Below are positions 1 through 7,076 of a stretch of DNA of 18,764 nt, piece by piece. Under the pieces are notes generated by a model. It was not told the origin of the DNA. It worked only from the letters and a program-made list of their open reading frames with translations, and did not search any database. Each line of letters opens with the position of its first letter. Within the stretch, counting starts at the first letter, position 1. Origin of the DNA: CAZKEW01 sp964580435 (GTDB lineage: Bacteria > Acidobacteriota > Aminicenantia > Aminicenantales > UBA8522); the NCBI GenBank assembly GCA_964580435.1, contig CAZOKP010000055.1, positions 1 through 18,764 of the forward strand, given 5' to 3'. The translations under genes were made by a program, and so were the position numbers.

Positions 1-511
1 CGTCCTTCCCGACCTTGTCCATGGCCTCGGCGATGATCTTGCCGATGGACTCGTCATTGTTGGCGGAAATGGAGCCGACTTGGGCGATCATCTCGCCGCT
101 GACTTCCCGACTCAGCTTCTTGAGCTCTTTGACGACTTCCTCAACCGCTTTGTCGATACCCTTTTTGAGCATGTTGGGGTTGGCACCTGAGGTGACATAT
201 TTCATCCCCCCGGCGTAAATCGCCTGCGCCAAAACGGTCGCGGTGGTGGTGCCGTCTCCGGCCACGTCCGAGGTCTTGGAAGCGACTTCCTTCACCAACT
301 GCGCTCCCATGTTCTCCAGGGGATCCTTGAGCTCAACCTCTTTCGCCACGGTGACACCATCCTTGGTGCTCGTGGGAGAGCCGAATTTCTTGTCCAGAAT
401 GACGTTTTTTCCCCTCGGCCCCAGCGTCTCTTTAACGAGATTGCTCAGGATATTGACGCCTCTGAGAAGGGCCTGTCTTGCGTCTTCACCCAGTGTAATT
501 TGTTTTGCCAT
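1..511 (-). CDS. groL: Chaperonin GroEL, N-terminal 170 residues (runs off the left edge)
   Basis: 60-kDa chaperonin subunit, which forms a double-ring ATP-driven folding chamber capped by GroES in the cytoplasm. Only the N-terminal part is present. The frame opens at ATG 511 with MAKQITLGEDARQALLRGVN and contains the family signatures TLGPRGKNV, the P-loop-like AGDGTTTATVLA, and KKGIDKAVEEVVKEL, ending at DKVGKD. The frame is open to base 1, so the gene continues outside the window. AAAGGAG lies about 6 nt before the ATG. The gene starts 21 nt after the groES stop, the usual groESL order, and should share the groES promoter and its CIRCE control. The identification is safe from sequence similarity alone. 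Confidence 0.97.
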   Translation of the reverse strand, partial: MAKQITLGEDARQALLRGVNILSNLVKETLGPRGKNVILDKKFGSPTSTKDGVTVAKEVELKDPLENMGAQLVKEVASKTSDVAGDGTTTATVLAQAIYAGGMKYVTSGANPNMLKKGIDKAVEEVVKELKKLSREVSGEMIAQVGSISANNDESIGKIIAEAMDKVGKD

Positions 512-532
512 GTTTTCTCCTTTTCTCCAAAA

Positions 533-820
533 TTATCCGATCTTCGCCAGGATTTCTTCTTCACGCAGGATTATGTGCTCGACGCCGTCAATATTGACTT
601 CCGTCCCGCTGTACTTGCCGATGAGAACTCGGTCTCCTTTCTTGACTTCGAGGGGGATGATCTTCCCGTCCTCGGCCACCCGGCCTTTCCCGACGGCGAT
701 GACTTCTGCTTCCTGGGGTTTTTCTTTGGCGGTATCAGGGATGATGATTCCGCCTTTCTTGACTTCTTGTTCTTCCAGCCTTTTGAGAAGAACCCTGTCA
801 TACAATGGTGTAACCTTCAT
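533..820 (-). CDS. groS: Co-chaperonin GroES
   Basis: 10-kDa co-chaperonin forming the heptameric lid of GroEL. The 95 residues are full family length. They start MKVTPLYDRVLLKRLEE and carry the mobile-loop region EEQEVKKGGIIIPDTAKEKP (about 16-35), the V(I/V)AVGKG strand, and the C-terminal (V)LIGKYSGTEV segment. The start at ATG 820 is supported by GGAG about 6 nt upstream. It is the first gene of the groES-groEL unit; a near-consensus sigma-70 promoter (862-890) and a CIRCE-like operator (836-862) sit immediately upstream. Nothing in the protein is unusual. Confidence 0.98.
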   Translation of the reverse strand: MKVTPLYDRVLLKRLEEQEVKKGGIIIPDTAKEKPQEAEVIAVGKGRVAEDGKIIPLEVKKGDRVLIGKYSGTEVNIDGVEHIILREEEILAKIG

Positions 821-835
821 GTAAATCTCCTTATT

Positions 836-862
836 TTAGCAAATTAGATTTTGGAGTGCTAA
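836..862 (-). promoter_or_regulatory. CIRCE-like operator at the groES start site (HrcA-type)
   Basis: Read in the gene direction the site is TTAGCACTC, 9 nt, ATTTGCTAA. The promoter-proximal arm matches the CIRCE consensus arm 9 of 9; the other arm matches 6 of 9 (consensus GAGTGCTAA). It begins at the last base of the -10 hexamer and ends 15 nt before the groES ATG, the position at which HrcA-bound CIRCE blocks transcription in many bacteria. hrcA itself is not in the window, so HrcA control is inferred. Confidence 0.75.
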
Positions 863-890
863 TTTTAAACGAAAAGACCCCTTTTGTCAA
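862..890 (-). promoter_or_regulatory. Sigma-70-type promoter for groES-groEL
   Basis: On the minus strand TTGACA (885-890), a 17-nt spacer and TAAAAT (862-867) match the consensus almost perfectly. Predicted start is near 855, giving a leader of about 35 nt that contains the CIRCE-like palindrome and the GGAG ribosome site. Confidence 0.8.
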
Positions 891-906
891 GAAAAAAATA
901 GCAAAA

Positions 907-933
907 TTAGCAATCTTATATATAGACTGCTAA
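907..933. promoter_or_regulatory. Second CIRCE-like palindrome upstream of the groES promoter
   Basis: TTAGCAATC, 9-nt spacer TTATATATA, GACTGCTAA. Each arm matches the CIRCE consensus (TTAGCACTC / GAGTGCTAA) at 8 of 9 positions and the two arms pair at 8 of 9 positions with exactly the canonical 9-nt spacer. It lies 16 nt upstream of the groES -35 box and overlaps the stop codon (930-932) of the small HTH gene. It is more symmetric than the site at 836-862. Function is inferred. Confidence 0.6.
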
Positions 934-1166
934 TATAGTTTTTTGATTTTTAAGGCCTTGGCTCGGCTGTGCAGCGTGTTCCGATGGACTCCCATTGCCT
1001 GGGCCATTTTTGATTTATTCCCCTTACATTTTTTTGACACTGTTTCTATAAAAATTTTCTCGAACTCATTCAGGGCGTCCTTGAACTGGACTTCTTTCTC
1101 CACCATTTCCCTAATGACCAGGTCCAGCTTTTGATGGATATTGTACTCGCTAAACTTTTTCTCCAT
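930..1166 (-). CDS. Small Fis-family HTH protein (HTH_8 domain)
   Basis: A 78-residue protein made almost entirely of a Fis-type DNA-binding domain. The C-terminal half (about residues 35-75, NEFEKIFIETVSKKCKGNKS then KMAQAMGVHRNTLHSRAKAL) has the helix-turn-helix seen in Fis and at the C-terminus of NtrC-type activators; there is no AAA+ domain. I prefer ATG 1166 because GAGG lies 4 nt upstream; a TTG at 1184 would add six residues. Either start overlaps the 3' end of the CvpA-type gene, so translation is probably coupled, as the last gene of the pgeF-purC-PHP-cvpA run. Its target is unknown; the next gene is groES, and the end of this frame lies inside a CIRCE-like palindrome. Confidence 0.85.
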   Translation of the reverse strand: MEKKFSEYNIHQKLDLVIREMVEKEVQFKDALNEFEKIFIETVSKKCKGNKSKMAQAMGVHRNTLHSRAKALKIKKLY

Positions 1167-1686
1167 GTTGCCTCGTGCTCTCAATGATTTCTTTGTATGT
1201 TTCTTTGAATTTCTCTTTCAGCTCTTTGGGGATGACCTGGATCATTCCCTTAGTCAGCCAATAACAATACGGAGCTACTGAGGATTTCATCAGAGCCTGT
1301 TTATCCACAGGAAAAACGAGCATGACCATGACGATCACCCCGCAGACCAGAATACCTTTGCCGATGCCCAGCAGTCCGCCCAGGAAACGATCGACGAGTT
1401 TGAGCGGCCCAACCATCAATTTCGCGAGCAGGAAGCCGATGAGCGACCCGACGGCCAAAACAACCAGAAAGATGATCAGGAAGGCGATGAGATTGGACCA
1501 TTGTTCCGAAACAAACGCCCTGATAAGAATGTGAGAAAGATATTGGTAATACATGGCCGCAAGGATCAGTCCGGCCACAACGGCAGCGATGCCGACGATC
1601 TGTCTGACAAAACCCTTGATCAGGCCGAAAATGAAGCTCAATAAAACGATCGCCACCAAGACGATATCCAGCCAGTTGGAAACCAT
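1150..1686 (-). CDS. CvpA-family inner membrane protein
   Basis: A 178-residue integral membrane protein of the CvpA (colicin V production) family. It has about four hydrophobic segments near residues 7-24, 31-47, 65-88 and 105-127, and the family-typical opening NWLDIVLVAIVLLSFIFGLI followed by KGF(V)RQ. The C-terminal 40 residues are charged and probably cytoplasmic. ATG 1686 is adjacent to the TGA of the PHP gene (1687-1689), and its 3' end overlaps the Fis-like gene, so it is an internal operon gene. In Escherichia coli cvpA sits beside purF; here a purine gene, purC, is two genes upstream, a similar linkage. The biochemical role of the family is poorly defined. Confidence 0.85.
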   Translation of the reverse strand: MVSNWLDIVLVAIVLLSFIFGLIKGFVRQIVGIAAVVAGLILAAMYYQYLSHILIRAFVSEQWSNLIAFLIIFLVVLAVGSLIGFLLAKLMVGPLKLVDRFLGGLLGIGKGILVCGVIVMVMLVFPVDKQALMKSSVAPYCYWLTKGMIQVIPKELKEKFKETYKEIIESTRQHGEKV

Positions 1687-2571
1687 TCAATGTCTCCTTT
1701 TCTTGAGTTCCTCAACCATCTTGTAATTCCCTTCTTTGATAGCTCCGAAGGGAATATGAGGCTTGATCCGGCCGTGAAAGTCCGAGCCGGCCGTAGCCAC
1801 CAAATCCAGCTCTTCGGATAAATCTTTGTAAAATCTTATCTGCTCGGAATCATGATACGAGGAATAGACCTCCAGCCCGGCCAGCCCTCTTTCCTTGAGC
1901 GCCGCGAGATTGTCTTTGGTGGCCCGTTCGAAATAGGCGCCCGGGTGAGCGAGCACGGGCACAGCTCCATCCTTGGCTACGAGGCCAAGGACGTCGACAA
2001 GGCTCACCGTCCTTTTGGGGACAAAGGCAGGCCCGTCTTCCATAAAATAATCTTTGTAAAAAATATAAGGGGCAAAGAGAAGGTTTTGACCCTGGTAATA
2101 CTTTTCCAGGGCGGCATTCTTCTCTTTCTTTCCCTTGTCAATCAGCACCTGGGCGATAGTCACTCCTAACGGCGGCGTCGATTGTGTCTTTCGGTTCACT
2201 TCTTCCCAGCTGATATCAAACCCCAAATTTTGGAGCTTGGCAATACGCTCTTTAGCCTCTTCAACCCGGGCCTGGGACACTTTCTTCAGGATTCTTTTCA
2301 AAGGCCTGCTTTCCCAATGGACAAAGGGCAGGAGCAGATGGAATTCCCGGCCTTCAAAAAGAGTCGTCAGCTCGACGCTGGGTATGAGTTCGACACCCAG
2401 TCTGTAGCTTGTTTCCAGCGCTTCCGGATAGGCCTCCACGGTATCATGATCGGATATGGAGATCGCCCGAAGCCCGTGTTCCTTCGCCAGTCTCAGAAGG
2501 TGAAAGGGTGTGAAAGACCCATCGCTCGACTTTGACGAATGGATGTGGAGGTCAACCCGTTCGTCCGTCAC
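1687..2571 (-). CDS. PHP-domain metal-dependent phosphoesterase (RNase AM/YciV type)
   Basis: A 294-residue PHP-domain hydrolase. Metal-binding motifs in order: DLHIHSS (residues 7-13), ISDHDTVE (about 39-46), the later LAHPGAYF, and GSDFHG near the C-terminus, the normal set for PHP phosphoesterases that use two or three metal ions. The closest well-known relatives act on 3',5'-nucleoside bisphosphates and RNA 5' ends (RNase AM), but the substrate cannot be read from the sequence. The ATG at 2571 overlaps the purC stop by 4 nt (ATGA), and the stop abuts the cvpA start, so it is co-transcribed with both. Confidence 0.88.
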   Translation of the reverse strand: MTDERVDLHIHSSKSSDGSFTPFHLLRLAKEHGLRAISISDHDTVEAYPEALETSYRLGVELIPSVELTTLFEGREFHLLLPFVHWESRPLKRILKKVSQARVEEAKERIAKLQNLGFDISWEEVNRKTQSTPPLGVTIAQVLIDKGKKEKNAALEKYYQGQNLLFAPYIFYKDYFMEDGPAFVPKRTVSLVDVLGLVAKDGAVPVLAHPGAYFERATKDNLAALKERGLAGLEVYSSYHDSEQIRFYKDLSEELDLVATAGSDFHGRIKPHIPFGAIKEGNYKMVEELKKRRH

Positions 2572-3458
2572 AATTCTTTCCTTTCCGCGAGAAGAGAGAA
2601 GATCTCAAAATATCTTTGGCGTGTCTGTTCGATAATCGATTCGGGAAGGCTGGGAGGGGCCGACTTCTTGTCCCAGGTGGTGCTCTCCAGGTAGTCCCGG
2701 ACAAACTGCTTGTCCAGGCTCGGCTGGGACCTGCCGGGCGCATAGCTTGCCAGCGGCCAGAACCTGGAAGAATCGGGAGTGAAGATTTCGTCCACCAGGA
2801 TGACCTCATCCTTGTCCAGCCCGAATTCAAATTTTGTATCGGCGATGATAATCCCCTTGGAAAGAGCATAGAGGGAAGCTTTCTGGTAAAGCTTCAGGCT
2901 GATTTTTTTGATTTTTTGGGCCAGTTCGTTTCCGACGATCTTCTTTATTTCCTTAAAGGAGATATTCAGGTCGTGCCCTTCCTCCGCCTTGGTGGCCGGC
3001 GTGAAGATCGGGTTGGGAAGCCTTTCGGATTCCGAGAGGCCGGGTGGAAGCTTGACTCCGCTGATTTTTCCGCTGGCCTTGTATTCCTTCCAGCCCGAGC
3101 CGGCAAGGTACCCCCGGACGACGCACTCCACAGGGACAACCTGGGCCTTTTTGACCAGCATGGACCTCTTTTCCAGAATGTCCTTATATTGAGGAAGCGG
3201 CGGCGGGTAGTCTTGGACTTCCGTGGCCAGCATATGATTGGGGCAGATGTAGGAGGTGAAGTCAAACCAAAATTTGGAAAGCTGGGTCAGGATTTTTCCC
3301 TTGTTGGGAACCAAAGACGGCAGGACAAAATCAAAGGCCGAAATCCGGTCGGTGGCCACGATCAAAAGCTTGTCATCAACTTCATAGACGTCCCGGACTT
3401 TTCCTTTTTTGTGGAGCCGCAGCTCCGGGATAATGATTTCGGAAAGAATCTTATCCAT
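2568..3458 (-). CDS. purC: Phosphoribosylaminoimidazole-succinocarboxamide synthase (SAICAR synthetase)
   Basis: Catalyses the ATP-dependent joining of aspartate to CAIR in de novo purine synthesis. At 296 residues it belongs to the longer, yeast-like class rather than the roughly 240-residue short class. Visible motifs: GKVRDVYEVDDKLLIVATDR near the N-terminus, PNKGKILTQLSKFWF, VECVVRGYLAGSGWKEY (about 111-127), IIADTKFEFG, and LVDEIFTPDSSRFW. The ATG at 3458 has no clear Shine-Dalgarno. It lies 38 nt after the pgeF stop and overlaps the PHP gene by 4 nt. Confidence 0.96.
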   Translation of the reverse strand: MDKILSEIIIPELRLHKKGKVRDVYEVDDKLLIVATDRISAFDFVLPSLVPNKGKILTQLSKFWFDFTSYICPNHMLATEVQDYPPPLPQYKDILEKRSMLVKKAQVVPVECVVRGYLAGSGWKEYKASGKISGVKLPPGLSESERLPNPIFTPATKAEEGHDLNISFKEIKKIVGNELAQKIKKISLKLYQKASLYALSKGIIIADTKFEFGLDKDEVILVDEIFTPDSSRFWPLASYAPGRSQPSLDKQFVRDYLESTTWDKKSAPPSLPESIIEQTRQRYFEIFSLLAERKEL

Positions 3459-3496
3459 AATAGGTTAAGGATAAAAAAAATAGAATGAAAAAGCAA

Positions 3497-4201
3497 CTAC
3501 CCTGACATCCCGATGAAGCTCAGCATTCGTCCGGCTCTGCTTCTGTCGCGGCGGAAAGAAATGTAATCGCTATCGCAGTGAGTACAAGCATCAACAGAAA
3601 AAATGCTGTTGGCCTGGACTCCCAGCTGGAGGAGCTGGCTGCGGTTGGCCTCCCGCAGGTTAAAAAGACATTTTCCGGGCCGGTCAGGAAGGGGACGGAA
3701 GAGGGAACCGGGAAATCCTGCGGCGGCAAAGCTCTTGTGGACATCCTCTCCAACCTCGTAGCAATCGCCTCCGATCGAGGGGCCAAAGGCAGCAAGAAGC
3801 GCTCGAGAATCGGAGCCGTAGCCGTCTTTCATTTTCAGGACGACTTTCTGCAGCACTCTCCGAAGCGTGCCTTTCCAGCCGCAGTGCACGGCCGCGATGA
3901 CTCGCTTGGCCTCGTCAACAAGAAAGACCGGGAGGCAGTCGGCCGTCTTAATGATCAGGAAAACTCGAGGAAGGTCGGTGATCAGGGCATCCCCCCGCAG
4001 ATTCCTTTTGGGGATTTTGCGGATGACATGGACAACTTCGGAGTGGACCTGATCGAGAAAAAGAAGCTTGAAATCCCGCCATTCTGCCCTCTTCCCAAAA
4101 TCCTGCTCCTTCCAGCAGGCGTTCCCGAATCCATGATAAAGAAACGGAAAGCTTTCGAGCCCCGGAACCGTCACAAACTGCTTCTGGGACATGGTGATCA
4201 T
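3497..4201 (-). CDS. pgeF: Peptidoglycan editing factor / purine nucleoside phosphorylase-like, laccase domain (YfiH family)
   Basis: Member of the YfiH/PgeF/LACC1 family. E. coli YfiH is linked to removing mis-incorporated amino acids from peptidoglycan precursors, and several relatives act on purine nucleosides. Numbered from ATG 4201 the metal-site residues are H53 (DQVHS), C89 (TADCLPVFL) and H106 (AAVHCGWKGTL). GPSIGGDCYEVGEDV and the C-terminal C-x2-C-x2-D-Y-x-SFRRD...GR block are also present. The open frame extends 39 codons upstream to 4318, but that stretch is read from a dispersed repeat (4253-4404), so I place the start at 4201 (or 4192); no good ribosome site is visible for either. 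It appears to lead the purC operon. Confidence 0.88.
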   Translation of the reverse strand: MITMSQKQFVTVPGLESFPFLYHGFGNACWKEQDFGKRAEWRDFKLLFLDQVHSEVVHVIRKIPKRNLRGDALITDLPRVFLIIKTADCLPVFLVDEAKRVIAAVHCGWKGTLRRVLQKVVLKMKDGYGSDSRALLAAFGPSIGGDCYEVGEDVHKSFAAAGFPGSLFRPLPDRPGKCLFNLREANRSQLLQLGVQANSIFSVDACTHCDSDYISFRRDRSRAGRMLSFIGMSG

Positions 4202-4217
4202 TCTGCTCGAAAATGAG

Positions 4218-4232
4218 GGGCTTATCAAGCCC
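4218..4232. repeat. Short perfect hairpin upstream of pgeF
   Basis: GGGCTT, ATC, AAGCCC: six perfect base pairs with a 3-nt loop, 17 nt upstream of the preferred pgeF start. There is no U-run beside it. It could be part of the pgeF leader; no function is claimed. Confidence 0.3.
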
Positions 4233-4252
4233 GAAATTGCCGATGGGATTGT

Positions 4253-4404
4253 GTCATCGCGAGCGAAGCGTGGCGATCCGACCCTTTGGGTCGTCCCGAG
4301 CACGGCGAGGGATCTCATCGTATGAGCTTGAGATCGCTTGGTCGTTTTACTCCTCGCGACGACTTCGTCGGATTGCCGCGCTCCCTTCGGTCGCTCGCAA
4401 TGAC
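4253..4404. repeat. 152-bp dispersed-type repeat with inverted ends
   Basis: The left end (GTCATCGCGAGCGAAGCGTG and on) is the imperfect reverse complement of the right end (ending GGTCGCTCGCAATGAC), giving long inverted terminal segments. Interior short frames read like SLRSLAMT and SVAIRPFGSSRA, a familiar translation of widespread GTCATTGCGAGCGAAGCGA-type intergenic repeats in many bacterial genomes. It carries no gene and creates a spurious N-terminal extension of pgeF. Whether other copies exist in this genome cannot be seen here. Confidence 0.7.
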
Positions 4405-4423
4405 AATAATACGAATATCTTCT

Positions 4424-4476
4424 CCTTCTATCGGCATATCTGGGTCAAGCCGGGCTATCAGGCCGCCGATAGAAGG
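4424..4476. repeat. 12-bp inverted repeat (CCTTCTATCGGC / GCCGATAGAAGG)
   Basis: Perfect 12-bp arms at 4424-4435 and 4465-4476 around a 29-nt loop, in the gene-free stretch between pgeF and the radical SAM gene. From here to about 4620 the sequence is G+C-rich and I see no further gene or RNA. Confidence 0.5.
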
Positions 4477-4639
4477 GGAGGGTGGCGTGGTTCGGAGGCC
4501 CCCAGCCGCCCCGAGCGTTTGGTGCCCCGGTCTTTGGCGCTGGAAATAACATGATTGACCGCGAGGGCGCCGGGGGTGAACCGCGACAGGACCCGCCCCC
4601 ATCACGGGAACGGAGATGCTGTCATTCTCCTAGGTTGTT

Positions 4640-4668
4640 TTGGAGCAGGGCCCTTTTGTTGATATAAT
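4640..4668 (+). promoter_or_regulatory. Possible promoter for the PflX-type gene
   Basis: A perfect TATAAT at 4663-4668 lies 26 nt before the GTG start. A -35 at the right distance (TTGGAG, 4640-4645) matches only 3 of 6, so this is an extended or weak promoter at best. Confidence 0.4.
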
Positions 4669-4694
4669 GTTGGACTGAAACTCGATCGAGCCCC

Positions 4695-5648
4695 GTGACT
4701 ATGATAAAAACGTCGGATTTTGAGCCCGCCTATTTGTGCGCCTATCGCGAGGGACGCCTCCCGGAAAGAATTGAAAGGGCCTTCAAGATCCTTGAAACCT
4801 GCTCGCTCTGCCCGCGCAATTGCCGGGTCAACAGGCTCAAGGGGCAAAAAGGAATCTGCCAAGCCGGCTCTCTTCCTGAAGTTTCTTCCTACTCCCCTCA
4901 TTTCGGCGAAGAAAGTCCGCTTGTCGGCCATCACGGCTCAGGGACCATTTTTCTCACCCACTGTAACCTCCGCTGCCTTTTTTGTCAGAACTACCCCATC
5001 AGCCATCAAGGCGACGGCCGGGAAGTGTCGTTCGAGAGGCTGGCCCGGATGATGCTGGAGCTCCAGAAGATGGGCTGCCATAACATCAACTTCGTCACCC
5101 CCACGCATTATGTCCCCCAGATTCTCAACGCGCTTTCCATAGCTATTCCCCTCGGGCTCAGCGTCCCGCTCGTTTACAACACCAGCGGCTATGACGCCGT
5201 CGCCTCGCTCGAACTTTTGGACGGCGTCTTCGACATTTATATGCCCGATTTTAAGTTCGGGGCCTCCGATCCGGCAAAGAACTTCTGCCAGGCCCCCGAC
5301 TACCCTGACATCGCCCGCCAGGCCATCAAGGAGATGCACCGTCAGGTCGGCGACCTCTCGACGGACCAGAATGGGATCGCCCGGCGCGGTTTGCTTGTCA
5401 GGCACCTTGTGCTTCCTTCGGGACTGGCTGGAACTCGAGAGGTCATGCATTTTCTCGCCTCCGAAATATCCCGGAACACCTACGTCAACATCATGGACCA
5501 GTATTATCCCTGCGGAGATATCCCGCCCCGCTCGCCCCTGGAACGAAGGATCAGCGCCGAGGAATTCGAGGAAGCTCTGGGGATAGCCGGGGAGGAGGGG
5601 CTCACCCGGTTGGACAAACGGGAACATCACCGCCTGATCTGGATTTAG
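4695..5648 (+). CDS. Radical SAM protein, PflX/COG1313 type
   Basis: A 317-residue radical SAM protein related to pyruvate formate-lyase activases. The SAM-binding cluster motif is HCNLRCLFC (C90, C94, C97, CX3CX2C). Upstream is a second cysteine group, C36-x2-C39-x3-C43 and C55 (ETCSLCPRNCRV...KGIC), usual for the PflX subfamily and possibly an accessory metal site. The start is GTG 4695 or ATG 4701; both lack a strong ribosome site. No pyruvate formate-lyase or other glycyl-radical enzyme is adjacent, so the substrate is unknown. It appears monocistronic: an inverted-repeat element follows 10 nt after the stop. The family call is firm; the function is not known for the family. Confidence 0.9.
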   Translation: MTMIKTSDFEPAYLCAYREGRLPERIERAFKILETCSLCPRNCRVNRLKGQKGICQAGSLPEVSSYSPHFGEESPLVGHHGSGTIFLTHCNLRCLFCQNYPISHQGDGREVSFERLARMMLELQKMGCHNINFVTPTHYVPQILNALSIAIPLGLSVPLVYNTSGYDAVASLELLDGVFDIYMPDFKFGASDPAKNFCQAPDYPDIARQAIKEMHRQVGDLSTDQNGIARRGLLVRHLVLPSGLAGTREVMHFLASEISRNTYVNIMDQYYPCGDIPPRSPLERRISAEEFEEALGIAGEEGLTRLDKREHHRLIWI

Positions 5649-5658
5649 AATGGAAAGC

Positions 5659-5837
5659 TAAAATGGGTCCTGGCACGGCGCATCCCCGACGAGGCTCGGG
5701 AGATGTGGCTCGAAGTCACGCTGCGATTTCCCCAGCGAGGAAATCTTGCTCGATTCGCTCCTCGCTCATACGGACTTCTCACCACATCATCCCTCCCCTC
5801 ATCCCCCAGGCGGGGACGTGCCGTGGCACCCATTTTA
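5659..5837. repeat. 179-bp intergenic element with inverted ends
   Basis: The left end TAAAATGGGTCCTGGCACGGC (5659-5679, written here as two parts: TAAAATGGGT + CCTGGCACGGC) and the right end GCCGTGGCACCCATTTTA (5820-5837) are imperfect inverted copies. Inside is a further perfect hairpin, GATTTCC-7 nt-GGAAATC (5725-5745). No gene is apparent within. The layout resembles a non-coding, MITE-like element; it could also fold in RNA and end the radical SAM transcript, though no U-run is present. Confidence 0.55.
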
Positions 5838-5893
5838 GTCACAGATCGGGCGAAGCAGGAAGCTTGAAAAGTATCCAAACAAGAAGAGAAGCT

Positions 5894-5921
5894 TTGACAT
5901 CAAAAAAAACACGAATAAAAT
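5894..5921 (+). promoter_or_regulatory. Promoter of the peptidase-racemase-DPP III operon
   Basis: TTGACA (5894-5899), 16-nt spacer, TAAAAT (5916-5921). The predicted start is near 5928, only about 12 nt before the ATG at 5940, and would overlap the AGGG that could serve as ribosome site. Confidence 0.65.
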
Positions 5922-5939
5922 AATATAGGGTATCAGCCC

Positions 5940-7076
5940 ATGAAAACACTTTTCTCTCTTTTCATTTTCTTTACGGTCTTCAACATGGCGTTGGCAGCTT
6001 CCTCAGAACGGCCCCGCCTGCGGGAGTTCGGGATCAAAACCGGCGTGCTCTCGCCGGGCCCCCTCAATGCCATCACGGATGTCGCGGGGGTCAAAGTCGG
6101 CCAAGTCACCCTGATCCAGAGAAAAGATATTCGCACCGGCGTAACAGCCGTTCTCCCGCATGGGGGAAACATTTTCCAGGAAAAAGTCCCAGCCGCCATC
6201 GCTGTGGCCAACGGATTCGGCAAATTGATGGGTTTTACCCAGGTGGAAGAGCTGGGGAACATAGAAACACCCATCATCCTGACCAATACCCTTTCTGTCC
6301 CGACCGCCGCCGAGGCCGTGATCGATTACATCCTCGCTCTTCCCGGGAATGAGAATGTCGAATCCGTGAACGCTGTTGTCGGAGAGACCAACGACGGCTA
6401 CCTCAATGATATCCGCCTCAGGCTCGTCACCAAAGAGCACGTCCTCGAAGCCATGCGAAAAGCGGAGGGCGGCTCGGTGGAAGAGGGATGCGTCGGGGCC
6501 GGAACAGGCACAATGTGCTTCGATTTTAAAGGAGGGATTGGCACCTCGTCCCGCCGCCTCCCCGCTTCTCAGGGTGGTTATACGGTAGGAGTCCTCGTCC
6601 AGACCAATTTCGGCGGTGTTCTCCAGATCAATGGCTTCCCCGTCGGCGTGCGCTTGGGAAATTATTCTATGCAAAAGGAAGCTGCGTCCGGAAACGAGGG
6701 CTCTTGTATGATCATCGTCGCCACCGACGCTCCTCTTGACAGTCGCAACCTCAAAAGGCTGGCCAAGCGGGCGCTGCTCGGGATTGTCCGGACCGGAGGA
6801 TTTTATTCCAACGGGAGCGGAGATTACGCTGTCGCCTTCTCCACCTCCAAAGAGGTCAGGATTCGAAACCGGTCGGCATCGTCCACTCAGCCGGTTGTCC
6901 TTTTAAGAAATGAACACATGTCGCCCCTATTCCTGGCGGCCGCGGAGGCATCGGAGGAAGCCATCCTCAATTCCCTCTTCAAAGCCGAGAGGATGGAAGG
7001 GAAGGACGGACATGTCGCCGAAGCCCTTCCCCTGGACAAAATCAAGGAGATCATCGGGGAGCGCGGCAAGCCATGA
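5940..7076 (+). CDS. Exported P1-family (S58, DmpA-type) aminopeptidase
   Basis: A 378-residue autoprocessing N-terminal-nucleophile-like peptidase of MEROPS family S58, whose members (DmpA, BapA) release N-terminal amino acids, including D- or beta-residues. A signal peptide is visible (residues 1-19, cleavage probably after ALA), so it is likely periplasmic. The conserved GTMCFDFKGGIGTSSR block is present. NGSGDYAVAFS gives the predicted autocleavage site G292/S293, with S293 becoming the new N-terminal nucleophile. AGGG at 5927-5930 precedes the ATG. The 3' end overlaps the racemase start by 4 nt. The family is certain; preference for D-, L- or beta-residues cannot be told from sequence. 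Confidence 0.92.
   Translation: MKTLFSLFIFFTVFNMALAASSERPRLREFGIKTGVLSPGPLNAITDVAGVKVGQVTLIQRKDIRTGVTAVLPHGGNIFQEKVPAAIAVANGFGKLMGFTQVEELGNIETPIILTNTLSVPTAAEAVIDYILALPGNENVESVNAVVGETNDGYLNDIRLRLVTKEHVLEAMRKAEGGSVEEGCVGAGTGTMCFDFKGGIGTSSRRLPASQGGYTVGVLVQTNFGGVLQINGFPVGVRLGNYSMQKEAASGNEGSCMIIVATDAPLDSRNLKRLAKRALLGIVRTGGFYSNGSGDYAVAFSTSKEVRIRNRSASSTQPVVLLRNEHMSPLFLAAAEASEEAILNSLFKAERMEGKDGHVAEALPLDKIKEIIGERGKP

Noticed and set aside
2532..3488. 318-codon plus-strand open frame opposite purC
   Set aside because: purC on the minus strand has clear full-length homology; the plus-strand frame shows no family motif and is a shadow.
3578..4216. 212-codon plus-strand open frame opposite pgeF
   Set aside because: The minus strand carries all YfiH metal-site motifs; this frame has none of its own.
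4202..4318. 39-residue N-terminal extension of pgeF
   Set aside because: It is encoded by the dispersed repeat and lies ahead of where family homology begins.
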